Assembly (NCBI GenBank): GCA_964406095.1
Contig: CAYOQJ010000036.1
Coordinates: 62,001 to 126,000 of the forward strand
Origin: M55B167 sp964406095
Lineage (GTDB): Bacteria; Verrucomicrobiota; Kiritimatiellia; RFP12; UBA1067
Length of the DNA: 64,000 bases
Direction: 5' to 3'
In this document: positions 52,693 through 61,436 of the stretch, piece by piece
How positions within the stretch are numbered: position 1 is the first letter of the stretch
Layout: every line of letters starts with the position of its first letter
The notes under the pieces: generated by a model
The model's input: the letters and a program-made list of their open reading frames with translations, nothing else
What the model was told of the DNA's origin: nothing
Database searches by the model: none
Made by a program: the position numbers and the translations under genes

Positions 52693-53403
52693 TTAGAAAT
52701 AGCCGCCTTTTTCGGTAATCTCATGCACGGAATCGCCATCAGCCACCCAGCCGAAGATTTTTTTCTCGTTTGCGCGGATTTCCTCGGCACGCACCAACAC
52801 TTCATAGGCGATATCACGCGGCACCACAACAACTCCGTCGCAATCGGCGAAGACCACATCACCCGGTTTGATCACAACATCGCCGATCTGAACCGGTATC
52901 TGATAGTGTGTGATCAGACAGCGTCCGAGTGAACCATTCGGTGAGCGATATTTATAATAAACTGGAAAATCCTTATCAAGTATCTGCTTGGTATCACGGA
53001 TACCGCCGTCGATTACAGCGGCGCGCACACCCATGCCATGCGCGGTGGCGGTCATCACTCCGCCCCAGAGTGTCGCACGTTCGTCATTGGAGGTGTCCCA
53101 TACAACAAAGGCATCCGCGTGCATCTCATCCAGCATCTGCGCACGAAAGGTCATCTCTCCGGTAATTTTGACATTAGGAGCGCTTTTAACAGTAAAGGCG
53201 ATTCCCGCTTTAACATGCTCATCTTTGAGCGGACGCAGATAACCAGGCAGCGACTGATCAAGCAGGGCGTGTTCGCGCAACACATCGCTGATCGCTCCAG
53301 TGTAGAGCTGTTCATAACGCGCCAGCAACTCACTGACCGGAATTGGAAAATCGCGGATTGAGACGTATTCGCGCGCCGCGATCAGCCGTTCAAGATTCAT
53401 CAT
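52693..53403 (-). CDS. RraA-family aldolase/decarboxylase
   Basis: The product is 236 residues from ATG 53403, with AAGGA seven bases upstream. It has the RraA/HMG-aldolase fold, including the WGGVMTATAHGMGVRAAVIDGG region and the GIRD catalytic motif (~140-143). A late DCDGVVVVPR segment follows. Some members are regulators of RNase E; others are class II pyruvate aldolases cleaving 4-hydroxy-2-keto acids. The latter fits here because it is adjacent to a dehydratase, an SDR and an MFS transporter. Confidence 0.82.
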   Translation of the reverse strand: MMNLERLIAAREYVSIRDFPIPVSELLARYEQLYTGAISDVLREHALLDQSLPGYLRPLKDEHVKAGIAFTVKSAPNVKITGEMTFRAQMLDEMHADAFVVWDTSNDERATLWGGVMTATAHGMGVRAAVIDGGIRDTKQILDKDFPVYYKYRSPNGSLGRCLITHYQIPVQIGDVVIKPGDVVFADCDGVVVVPRDIAYEVLVRAEEIRANEKKIFGWVADGDSVHEITEKGGYF

Positions 53404-53685
53404 CTTTGCTTCCTTTTGAAGCAATCCTTCCTCTTTTTTTCCTTCACTCATAAATACAACCTTTGTTTGTTTTAAATTCTCTCTTCTTGCTTCATAGAAG
53501 CAACCCTACAGCCTCCGGCGTTTAGTGCGAAGCAAATTCACATTCCACCTTCTACATTCCACTTCTCACAAAATCCCCACTCGCCATTTGCTTGCCACGG
53601 CGTAGTTCCGCTTGCGGGACGAAGACGGGCCATTTGCTTGCCACGGCGTAGTTCCGCTTGCGGGACGAAGACGGGCCACTTCTTA
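53404..53685. repeat. Intergenic region with a 46-bp exact direct duplication
   Basis: Two exact 46-base copies lie at 53583-53628 and 53629-53674, beginning GCCATTTGCTTGCCACGG, with the first bases of a third at 53675. Left of them is word-like repetitive DNA containing the words CATTCCAC, CTACATTCCAC and GCCTCCGGCG. The region sits between SDR and RraA genes. Confidence 0.85.
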
Positions 53686-54462
53686 TCACATAACCGCCAT
53701 GCCGCCATCGACCGCGATGGTGGTGCCGTTGATATAGCGTCCGGCCTGCGAACAGAGCAGTAACGCCGCGCCGGCGGCATCACGCGGTTCCGCAAAATCT
53801 CGCACCGGAATCAGATTACGAACCTTTTCCGCATAATCTATATCTGACAACGCCGCATGATTGCGAATCGTATTGAAAACTCCCGGAGCGATATTGTTGA
53901 CAGTAATTCCATCAGGAGCAGTTATCCGAGAAAGATTTCGCACCAAATTCTCCAATGCCGATTTACTGGCAGCGTATACCGGCATCTCAACGTGCGGTTT
54001 GCGCTCCTGAACACTGCCAATCGCAACCATGCGCCCCCATCCTTTCGCTTTCATAGCGGGATGGGCTAACTGAAACAGTTGCAACACCGAGTGGAAATTC
54101 ACCTGCATCTGCGTCAGCGCATCATCAGGTGTTACATCAAGCCAGTGTTTGCGCATTTGCACAGATGCGTTGGCAATCACAATATCAGGTGCACCTATAG
54201 TTGCAACCGCATCCTGCAAAATTTTGGAGACCATACCCGCTTCACTCAAATTACCGATAACCGCACCGCTCCCGGGTGCAAATTGCCGCACCTCCTTTAA
54301 AGTGCTTTCAAGTGCCTCATCCAGACAGAGATCATGCAATATCACGGTGGCACCGTACTGCGCAAAAGCCAGTGCTATCCCATATCCAATGCCACGCGCT
54401 GATCCTGTTATAAGCGCTGTATGACCTTGCATAGAAAACATATTTTTATCCTTATCATTCAT
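53686..54462 (-). CDS. Short-chain dehydrogenase/reductase (classical SDR)
   Basis: The 258-residue protein is a classical SDR. It has the TGSARGIG cofactor motif (19-26) and catalytic Ser150, Tyr163 and Lys167 in the YAASK motif. The C-terminal end is INGTTIAVDGGMAV. The usual NNAG reads ANAS (98-101). Similar enzymes oxidise 2-keto-3-deoxy sugar acids or other sugar derivatives. It follows an MFS transporter and precedes the RraA aldolase, consistent with a sugar-acid pathway. AAGG is eight bases from the ATG. Confidence 0.9.
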   Translation of the reverse strand: MNDKDKNMFSMQGHTALITGSARGIGYGIALAFAQYGATVILHDLCLDEALESTLKEVRQFAPGSGAVIGNLSEAGMVSKILQDAVATIGAPDIVIANASVQMRKHWLDVTPDDALTQMQVNFHSVLQLFQLAHPAMKAKGWGRMVAIGSVQERKPHVEMPVYAASKSALENLVRNLSRITAPDGITVNNIAPGVFNTIRNHAALSDIDYAEKVRNLIPVRDFAEPRDAAGAALLLCSQAGRYINGTTIAVDGGMAVM

Positions 54463-54592
54463 AGTTTCAACCTTCTCAAAACTGTCATTTTTGTGGACTC
54501 AGTGGACTTTATGGACATTCCATTCTGAACTTTCCATATCCTACAAACCTTCATCCCTTATAATTCATCCCTTATGATTCATCCTTAATAGC
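54463..54592. repeat. Word-like repetitive intergenic DNA
   Basis: The stretch contains CATTCCATTCTGAACTTTCC and TTCATCCCTTATAATTCATC-type direct repeats: ATTCATCC recurs three times within 60 bases. It also holds a GGACTCAGTGGACTTTATGG pattern. It resembles the style of the gaps at 53461 and 61031. No gene is seen. Confidence 0.6.
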
Positions 54593-55864
54593 TCAAGCAC
54601 TAACATCCTCAGCATCCGCATGATCGGCTTTAAACCAGAGTGAACGTCCGATGAGAATAATCAGACCACCGATAAGATAGGCCAGCGAAAGTGAACCAAG
54701 TCCTGTCGCGAGTCCGAGCGAACTTTTCATCATGCCTAGAATGGTCGGCGAAAACGCACCCACTAGAAAAGCGAAAGAGAGCATCAATCCGGTGGCAGAA
54801 GCGCGATATTGCGGCTTGATCACATCGAACAGTGATGCGAACAGATTTGAATCATAGATGCCCCGGAACAGACCAAAGATGCCCATCATCAGATAGCAGA
54901 GCGGTGCCGAACCGGTCAACGCCATGCCGAGGATGAACGGTGCCCCAAGCAGCAGCCCGAAAGCATTGGCTTCAAAACGGATTGTTTTGCGTACAACGGC
55001 CCAGCGATCGGTCAGTTTGCCGCCGATCAGCACACCGAAGAAGGCACAGATATAATGATAAAAAACCGAAGAGAAGCCCGCTTTCTCCAACGGCAGTTCC
55101 AAATTCTGATTCAGATAGGTTGGCATCCAAGTGTGAAAACCGACATTCACATAGACCATGCAACCAAAGGCCAGTGCCAGGGTAATGGCAGAGCGTTTAC
55201 TCAGAATATGCCTAATTGTTTTACCGACCGGCATACGCACTGCACCGTCGACATGCTTTTCGTTCGGGGTGTTGCGCATAAAGATCAGTAGCACAAAGGC
55301 CCACAACACACCGATTCCTCCAAACAGAAAAAAAGGTGTCCGCCAGCCGAAACTTTTGCCTAAATAGGCCGAAAAGAAACCGCTGAAGGTTATTCCGGCA
55401 TAGAGCGCGGTCTGATGAATCGAAAGAGCCATCGCCCGGCTGCTGTCATGAAAACGGCTCAGCAATGAGGTCGCCGGAGGATAGTAAAAAGCTTCACCGC
55501 CACCGGTGGCCATGCCGTAAAACACGATAAAAGCCAGCAGTCCGCCGCCCAGGCCAGTCAGCAGAGTGCCGGTGCTAAATACGATAATGCTGATAAGTAT
55601 TTGTTTCTTACGTCGCATACGGTCACCCAAAAAACCGGCCAGCGGCACACAGATACCGTAGATCGCAATAAAGACACTCTGAACCAATCCAGCCTGGGTG
55701 TCGCTCAGCTCAAGCGAATCCTGAATCAAAGGTAAAACCGCGTTATAAATCTGCCGGTTCCCCTGATGCAGAAAGAAAGCGATCCATAACAGTGTGACAA
55801 GCAGCCATTTGTATGACGGAGGCGGTTCGCCTCCGTCATTGCGATTCGGTTTCATAAAAATCAT
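54593..55864 (-). CDS. Major facilitator superfamily sugar/sugar-acid transporter
   Basis: The 423-residue protein has 12 predicted transmembrane helices with the MFS loop motif FLGDRMRRKKQI (~78-89). It opens with the cytoplasmic NRNDGGEPPPSYKWLLV. The general form is that of the anion:cation symporter branch, which imports hexuronates and other organic anions; the substrate cannot be assigned. It lies 10 bases downstream of the LamG protein gene and 130 bases before the SDR gene. The first ATG is used, though one three codons later is possible. Confidence 0.87.
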   Translation of the reverse strand: MIFMKPNRNDGGEPPPSYKWLLVTLLWIAFFLHQGNRQIYNAVLPLIQDSLELSDTQAGLVQSVFIAIYGICVPLAGFLGDRMRRKKQILISIIVFSTGTLLTGLGGGLLAFIVFYGMATGGGEAFYYPPATSLLSRFHDSSRAMALSIHQTALYAGITFSGFFSAYLGKSFGWRTPFFLFGGIGVLWAFVLLIFMRNTPNEKHVDGAVRMPVGKTIRHILSKRSAITLALAFGCMVYVNVGFHTWMPTYLNQNLELPLEKAGFSSVFYHYICAFFGVLIGGKLTDRWAVVRKTIRFEANAFGLLLGAPFILGMALTGSAPLCYLMMGIFGLFRGIYDSNLFASLFDVIKPQYRASATGLMLSFAFLVGAFSPTILGMMKSSLGLATGLGSLSLAYLIGGLIILIGRSLWFKADHADAEDVSA

Positions 55865-55874
55865 ATCAATCCCA

Positions 55875-58800
55875 TCATTGTATTATGAACACTGTGCCGG
55901 ACGGAAAGACACTCAAGCTCAGAGTTCCGCCATCCACGATAAATTTCTTCTCGAACGACTCATCCGCACCCTGCACGCTCCAGCCGTCAAAACCGGATGG
56001 TGCCAAAATCGAATCCGCGGAGAGCAGTGTCAGATGCCCGCTCACAAATCCGTCGGGCACCACCACGACACCCGCTGTCGGCAGGATCACATCTCCGGTT
56101 ACGGTCAAGCCGCCCGACCCCGCACCGGCCGCGAAGCCGCCGCCTTCGCCGGTAACTGATCCTGAAAACAGCCCGCCGGTGCCATCGACTGTCAAACTTC
56201 CTGGGAAGAGCCCCTCTCCCAGATCAACGCCGCCTCCGCCACTCAGGGCTGCAACACTCTGCGATTCGCCGTTCAGATTTACCGATGCGCCGGAATTTAC
56301 ATTCAAAACGGTAGTCACAGGTAGCTTGTCCGCTCCAAAACGCATGACCGCAAGCACCTGCCGGTGTGTCAAAGGCGCATCAAAGATCTCAACTTCGTCG
56401 ATGTTACCTCCAAACCGTTTATCGGCCGGCTGTTCCATGCGCCCGATATAAAAGTAATCCTGAGTAACAATAAGCGTTCTGGAATATATGTCTTGATTCA
56501 CTGCGACTCCATCGATATACAGAGTTCGCATAGAAGTGGCAGGATCATAGACCGCCGCGACATGATGCCAGCCAGCCACACCCGTTCCAAAATTAAATCC
56601 ATCCACATCATAACTTTCAAGCGCAACCCCCGCATTGGTATAACGCACACCTAATCTTCCATCAGAAGTGCGTGTCAATCTGATTACATGGCAGGCGCTG
56701 TGTTCCGTCTTGCCTAAAAACAGCGCAGCACTCTGAGGATCTGCTCCCCATGTCGGTTTTAGCCACATTGAGAAGGTTGCCGCCGAGTTGTTCATCGGCA
56801 TTAAAGCGGGGAAGACGCTGTTAGTCCAGGCCAGATAACCCGATGCCAGGGCGCTACCCTGCCGTGCGTCAGGGGACACGGAGGCGTTTTCAAACGCCGT
56901 CAGATCGTAACCGTTGCCGCTGCTGTCCTGCCCGGGCTGAGACGCATTGTCAAAGCTGTACCGTGCAATTGGCGCGGGAATACCGAGCACACTTTGCAGA
57001 CTCTGCACCTGTGACGCGCTCAGAACGCAATCAAAGATGGCCACCTCATCCATCAACCCGTCATAATAGTTCGCAGTGCTGTAGCCGGTGCCCCCCAGTT
57101 GAAAAAGCAGACTTGCAATGTTCAGATCCGTTGAGCGTGTGTCCATAGCTTTCAAGACACCGTCGATATAGACCTTTCGAGTACGGGTTAAACCGTCATA
57201 GGTGGAAACGATCAGGTGCCAGCCCGAGCTGACCGCGTCATCAAAGAGATCAACCCCGGCGTCTACAATGAGGTTGTTGCCTATGTTTGAAACAAGAATA
57301 TTAGTAGTGGTATTGAAGCGGCATATGCAGCTTTCGCCACTTTTAGTGGTCGGATTACCCCAATGCAGAACTGCTCCCTGATAGTTGCCAATATCGGGAT
57401 TACACCAGGCCGCAAAGGTATAGGAGCTGTTGCCGACCGGCATGGTCGCGGGAACTCCGGTCGGGTAGCGCAAACGATCCTGGTCAACCGATTCGAATTT
57501 CGCAGCTCCGCCGAGCAGACCAGTCGCACTGTATGCAGGCGAATTGACCGCATCCAGATCATAACCATTGCCGCTGCTGTCACGACCGAGATTGTTGGGG
57601 TCGTCAAAACGGTACCATGCGACCGGCGCGGGATAATCCGCATCATTCAGCGAAATGGTGCCTTCTATCACCTCTGTTGAGCCGGTATAGCTGCTGCCTC
57701 CCGCCAGTGTCAGATCATAATCCGCACCGCGTTTTTCAAAACGACCATTGCCGCAGATTGATGAATAAAAAACGGTCGATGTCGGGAAACCCGTACCTTG
57801 CACGGCAAAAACAGCATCATCGTCGAGTTCGATTGCCCCTGCCGCGCCCGCTCCCGCCAGAGTAGCGACACTCTGTTCACCGAAGAGTCGCAGCCGCCCA
57901 TTGAAGCCCACCTCCACCATGGTATCTTCCGGCAGCATGTTGTTAAACCCCAGTAGATCCGGTGTCTGAGAGTCGACACGCACTGCGGCGAGTTGCGATG
58001 CACTCATAGCATAGTCGGCGATAACGAAATCATCGATCAACCCTTTATATAAATCATCCGACCAGCCCTTCCCAAGCGTAAAATTGTCGGGCTCAACATT
58101 AATAATTCCACCGACAAACGATTCCCACGACAACACACCGTCGATATAAAACATATAGCGTCCGCCGGTGTAAATCACCGCGAAGTGATGCCATCCACCA
58201 TCCATCAGATTTCCAGCAAAAGGCACATATCTGTTATTTTTCCAGTTAGTATACAAAAACGGAGCTGCAGAAGACGGATCATCGAAGCGCATGCCATTAC
58301 AAGCGTACCTGCCATAATACTGCCCCCAGCCGAAGAGCACTGCATTAAGTGGAATATCAGCGGCCGGTTTGAACCAGAACGCGATTGTGAATGGCATATT
58401 GTTAGTCGGAATCCCCTCAATTTTCTTTTCGGCTCCGACACCCCTCAGATAAGCTCCATTATCCAGCGCAAGCACCGCACCGCGCTCGGCATCCTGCACC
58501 TGCCATTGCGAGGGTGTTCCTTCCGGCACTAAATCGTTGCTCAAAGGTCCGCTGTCCTCTCCGATCTTCTGCGCATCTTCGAAGCGCCACCACGCCACAA
58601 TGCGACCCTGATGTCTGCCCATCTCAAGCACGCCGTTTTCAAGTCGCGCTTGCATGTCACACTCCTGAGGATTCATCAGAGTAAGCGTTTCGCCGCGAAC
58701 CATCGACAGCACACCGGTGCCGTTTAGCGTCCCAGTCCAGTCCACACCCTCCCTGCTGCCGCCTATGAGCAGTTCATGTCCGTTCATATCGATGTCAGTT

Positions 58801-59396
58801 TCAATTCCATCCGTCGCGGTCAAACCGCCGATCAGCGCATCGCCTTGCAATGACAGCTCAGCACTCTCTGATCCGATTACCACCATGCTGCGTCGCAACA
58901 CCGTACCGTTGGTCAGAATCATTGTCCCCTCGTTCAACACTGTGCTTCCTGTATAATCATTCGTTCCGAAGATCATAAAAGCGCCGTCACCGCTTTTCAG
59001 CAATCCGTTGTCGGCCTGCGTAACAGGAGCGGATATTTTTAAAAGACCGTTGCTCACACAAATCTCACCACTCGAGAATGCCGGAGCAGCCGAAGTATTG
59101 TTAAAGATCATTCCAGCGCCACTTTCAGCGGCCAAAAACCATTTCGCGTCCGCCGCACCGTCAAATAGCAGAGCGCCGATCGGTGTGTCATTGGTGATTA
59201 CCACCGATTCACCGTTGTCGAGAGCGGTGAAATCCGCAAGATTGGTTGATCCCGGTACTATGCCGCTCTGCCAATTAGACGCATCTGCCCAATAACCGCC
59301 GGCAGAGCCGGACCACACACCGTTGTCAGCCCGCACGACATTCGCCGTACACAGACATAGTATGGCGATCAATCCACTCAGTAACATTTGTTTCAT
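55875..59396 (-). CDS. Large secreted LamG-repeat surface protein
   Basis: The product is ~1173 residues from ATG 59396 (AGGAGG eight bases upstream). A signal peptide (~25 aa, LSGLIAILCLCTANVVRA) is followed by an autotransporter-type beta-strand repeat domain (~26-260, with GVWSGSAGGYW near the start). Three LamG/concanavalin-A-like domains start near residues 265, 592 and 807, each opening with a WWRFED or YRFDDP-type strand and an DSSGNGYDL turn in the last two. A short beta-rich tail follows. No PEP-CTERM or sorting motif is found. A role in binding plant or algal polysaccharide is likely. Confidence 0.83.
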   Translation of the reverse strand: MKQMLLSGLIAILCLCTANVVRADNGVWSGSAGGYWADASNWQSGIVPGSTNLADFTALDNGESVVITNDTPIGALLFDGAADAKWFLAAESGAGMIFNNTSAAPAFSSGEICVSNGLLKISAPVTQADNGLLKSGDGAFMIFGTNDYTGSTVLNEGTMILTNGTVLRRSMVVIGSESAELSLQGDALIGGLTATDGIETDIDMNGHELLIGGSREGVDWTGTLNGTGVLSMVRGETLTLMNPQECDMQARLENGVLEMGRHQGRIVAWWRFEDAQKIGEDSGPLSNDLVPEGTPSQWQVQDAERGAVLALDNGAYLRGVGAEKKIEGIPTNNMPFTIAFWFKPAADIPLNAVLFGWGQYYGRYACNGMRFDDPSSAAPFLYTNWKNNRYVPFAGNLMDGGWHHFAVIYTGGRYMFYIDGVLSWESFVGGIINVEPDNFTLGKGWSDDLYKGLIDDFVIADYAMSASQLAAVRVDSQTPDLLGFNNMLPEDTMVEVGFNGRLRLFGEQSVATLAGAGAAGAIELDDDAVFAVQGTGFPTSTVFYSSICGNGRFEKRGADYDLTLAGGSSYTGSTEVIEGTISLNDADYPAPVAWYRFDDPNNLGRDSSGNGYDLDAVNSPAYSATGLLGGAAKFESVDQDRLRYPTGVPATMPVGNSSYTFAAWCNPDIGNYQGAVLHWGNPTTKSGESCICRFNTTTNILVSNIGNNLIVDAGVDLFDDAVSSGWHLIVSTYDGLTRTRKVYIDGVLKAMDTRSTDLNIASLLFQLGGTGYSTANYYDGLMDEVAIFDCVLSASQVQSLQSVLGIPAPIARYSFDNASQPGQDSSGNGYDLTAFENASVSPDARQGSALASGYLAWTNSVFPALMPMNNSAATFSMWLKPTWGADPQSAALFLGKTEHSACHVIRLTRTSDGRLGVRYTNAGVALESYDVDGFNFGTGVAGWHHVAAVYDPATSMRTLYIDGVAVNQDIYSRTLIVTQDYFYIGRMEQPADKRFGGNIDEVEIFDAPLTHRQVLAVMRFGADKLPVTTVLNVNSGASVNLNGESQSVAALSGGGGVDLGEGLFPGSLTVDGTGGLFSGSVTGEGGGFAAGAGSGGLTVTGDVILPTAGVVVVPDGFVSGHLTLLSADSILAPSGFDGWSVQGADESFEKKFIVDGGTLSLSVFPSGTVFIIQ

Positions 59397-59515
59397 TTTC
59401 ATAACCTCCTAATTTAAACACATGACCTCTGTCTTTTCCTATCTCGATTTTTGCTGAATGCAAACCAAATTTACATCAGTCGACAACATATTAGTCCTGG
59501 CTCTAAGAGCAGGGC

Positions 59516-61030
59516 TTATTTAACACTCGCCGCGTCGGTCAAGTGATACTCCATTGTTCTCGGATTTCCAGAACCATCCTTGTAGCTCAAGCGATATTTA
59601 CCCTTGAAACCGCGAAACTTCACAACCCCGTCTTGAGCGGCTTTAAGCGTAACGTGCGTCTTCCATTCATCATTAATCAATTTATTCAAAGCGAAATAAG
59701 CTGGTTTAGGCTGCATATCACGGGTGAAAAGTCCGGAAACCAAAGGTTCGCCGGGAGCGCCGCAGTCATCAACAACATTCCACCAGGTGATGCCCATCAT
59801 CGGTTTGATACTGAACCAGACTCGATAGAGGTTACGGGTGATCACAGCTTGAATCGCGAAACCGCGCTCATCGCTGCCCGGCGAAGTAATTGTTATTTCA
59901 CTCAGATGCAGCGGCAGACCGGCCTGAGCGAACATCGCCATGGTATCGCGGATTTGCTGCGGGGAATTGATCTTTTTCCCGACCGTTTTTCCGGCGGCGA
60001 TGGCCAGACAATCCTGCAATTTAAAAAGGTGCATCTGTGAACCCATAATATCGATACGGCAACCGCGCGAGCGCAGATCGTTAACTTGATCAACGTAATA
60101 CTGTCCGGTCGCGTAATCGTTAATATTAAGAAGCACACTTTTTGGAAAAAGCTCATCAGCCATCCGCATGTAGCGGAAGGTATAGTCACCGGGCATCAAA
60201 CCATAATTACTGCTGCAGACCGGTGAGTCGGGAATCATACGCCCCTGACCAAAATCTCGCGCGCTCTCATTGACCACATCCCAACTGTGCAGGCGACCTT
60301 TGTAATACGCAGCGATCTCACGCATACGTTTATCGAAAAGCCGTTCCTGCTCTTTAAGGTAGACAGGTGCCACTGCGGCAATCTCGTCGGGTGTCATTTT
60401 TTTCAACTTCGCCGCCCCAAGCGCCAGCAGCGCTTTTTTTTCATGCTCGGGACAGTATTGATCAAAGAGCCACTTAGGGTGTTGCCACTTACGGTTACCC
60501 CAGCAGATAGTATGACCAAGCATTCGAACGCCTTTGCTTTCACAAAACTCAACTACTGGATCGGTTGCCGGTCGCCGCCAATGAGGTTCATTCTTGGGAT
60601 CCTTGCACGCATTCCAGTAGGCGGCTGTATCGCGATATTCACCTTTGAAACGCGGCTTACCCGGTTCCAACTCAAACTTTTTCCAATAGAAAGCGATGGT
60701 TGCCGAATTGAAAAGCGTGCCGTAAAGCTCTTTGTATCTGCGGTTGTACTCATCCTTGCCGAGCTGGTCAAAATTAAAGATGTGCGCGCCAAAAACAAAG
60801 TCATGCGAAATCTGTTCGATTTTAACTTCGCAGCCCTCAAGCGCATCCGGCAGATTGATAACAGCATCCGCTTTGCGGTGCTGATCGATATCGCGATCAA
60901 TTCGCGCCTGTTCCTCAGTATTCCAGATTTGCCAATAGGCATCGCTCATCACATCCGACTGTTCAAAGGCGCACGCTGTTATGCAACTTATCGTTATTAA
61001 ACAGGCGACCGCTAAATTCACTCTCTTCAT
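59516..61030 (-). CDS. Secreted GH10 endo-beta-1,4-xylanase-type glycosidase
   Basis: The 504-residue protein has a signal peptide (MKRVNLAVACLITISCITACA). A GH10 TIM barrel follows with MLGHTICWGNRKWQHPKW (family GHTLVWH-type), acid/base Glu near 254 in WDVVNESARD, and nucleophile Glu near 377 in LHLSEITI. GH10 enzymes hydrolyse xylan backbones. The acid/base and nucleophile motifs are intact. The C-terminal ~70 residues form a small beta domain. It neighbours another glycosidase and the LamG protein. Confidence 0.92.
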   Translation of the reverse strand: MKRVNLAVACLITISCITACAFEQSDVMSDAYWQIWNTEEQARIDRDIDQHRKADAVINLPDALEGCEVKIEQISHDFVFGAHIFNFDQLGKDEYNRRYKELYGTLFNSATIAFYWKKFELEPGKPRFKGEYRDTAAYWNACKDPKNEPHWRRPATDPVVEFCESKGVRMLGHTICWGNRKWQHPKWLFDQYCPEHEKKALLALGAAKLKKMTPDEIAAVAPVYLKEQERLFDKRMREIAAYYKGRLHSWDVVNESARDFGQGRMIPDSPVCSSNYGLMPGDYTFRYMRMADELFPKSVLLNINDYATGQYYVDQVNDLRSRGCRIDIMGSQMHLFKLQDCLAIAAGKTVGKKINSPQQIRDTMAMFAQAGLPLHLSEITITSPGSDERGFAIQAVITRNLYRVWFSIKPMMGITWWNVVDDCGAPGEPLVSGLFTRDMQPKPAYFALNKLINDEWKTHVTLKAAQDGVVKFRGFKGKYRLSYKDGSGNPRTMEYHLTDAASVK

Positions 61031-61436
61031 TGTTTTCCTCTCCTCTTATTTGGCCACATGACCACATATCTCTCTTCTTCACCTCTAACCACTAATCCCT
61101 CCAACTCCCTGACCACTACTTATCGCGCTTCCCCAGCTTTCCCCGCCCCTCTGTGTTACCTTGTGCTCCTTCTGCGACCGCCATAGCCGGAGGCGACGGC
61201 TGGTTGTGGTTTCAAACTCTCTTTTTAAGCAGCGGGTGAGGTCACCCGCCCTACAGTTACCTCCGTGCATCCGTGACCAACTTCCTACGTTCCACCTTTC
61301 ACAACTCTTCCCCATGCCCCATGCTCCATGCCCTCTGCCCTCCACTTTCTTCCACACCCACACACACACTCACTCACCTCCGTGTCACCGTGACTCTGTG
61401 TTAAAATCTCCCCACACACTCCCACACCCACATACC
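61031..61436. repeat. Intergenic word-like repetitive DNA with CA-rich microsatellite
   Basis: The 406-base gap has a CACACCCACACACACACTCA tract near 61353-61377 and a CCATGCCCCATGCTCCATGC run near 61312. A short hairpin-like stretch GCGGGTGAGGTCACCCGC lies at 61231-61248, and CGTGACTCTGTG-type words appear near 61389. It shares motifs with the gap at 53404-53685. No gene or clear promoter is supported. Confidence 0.7.

Noticed and set aside
53538..53795. 85-codon minus-strand frame over the 46-bp duplication
   Set aside because: Translation of the repeat plus an out-of-frame piece of the SDR gene.
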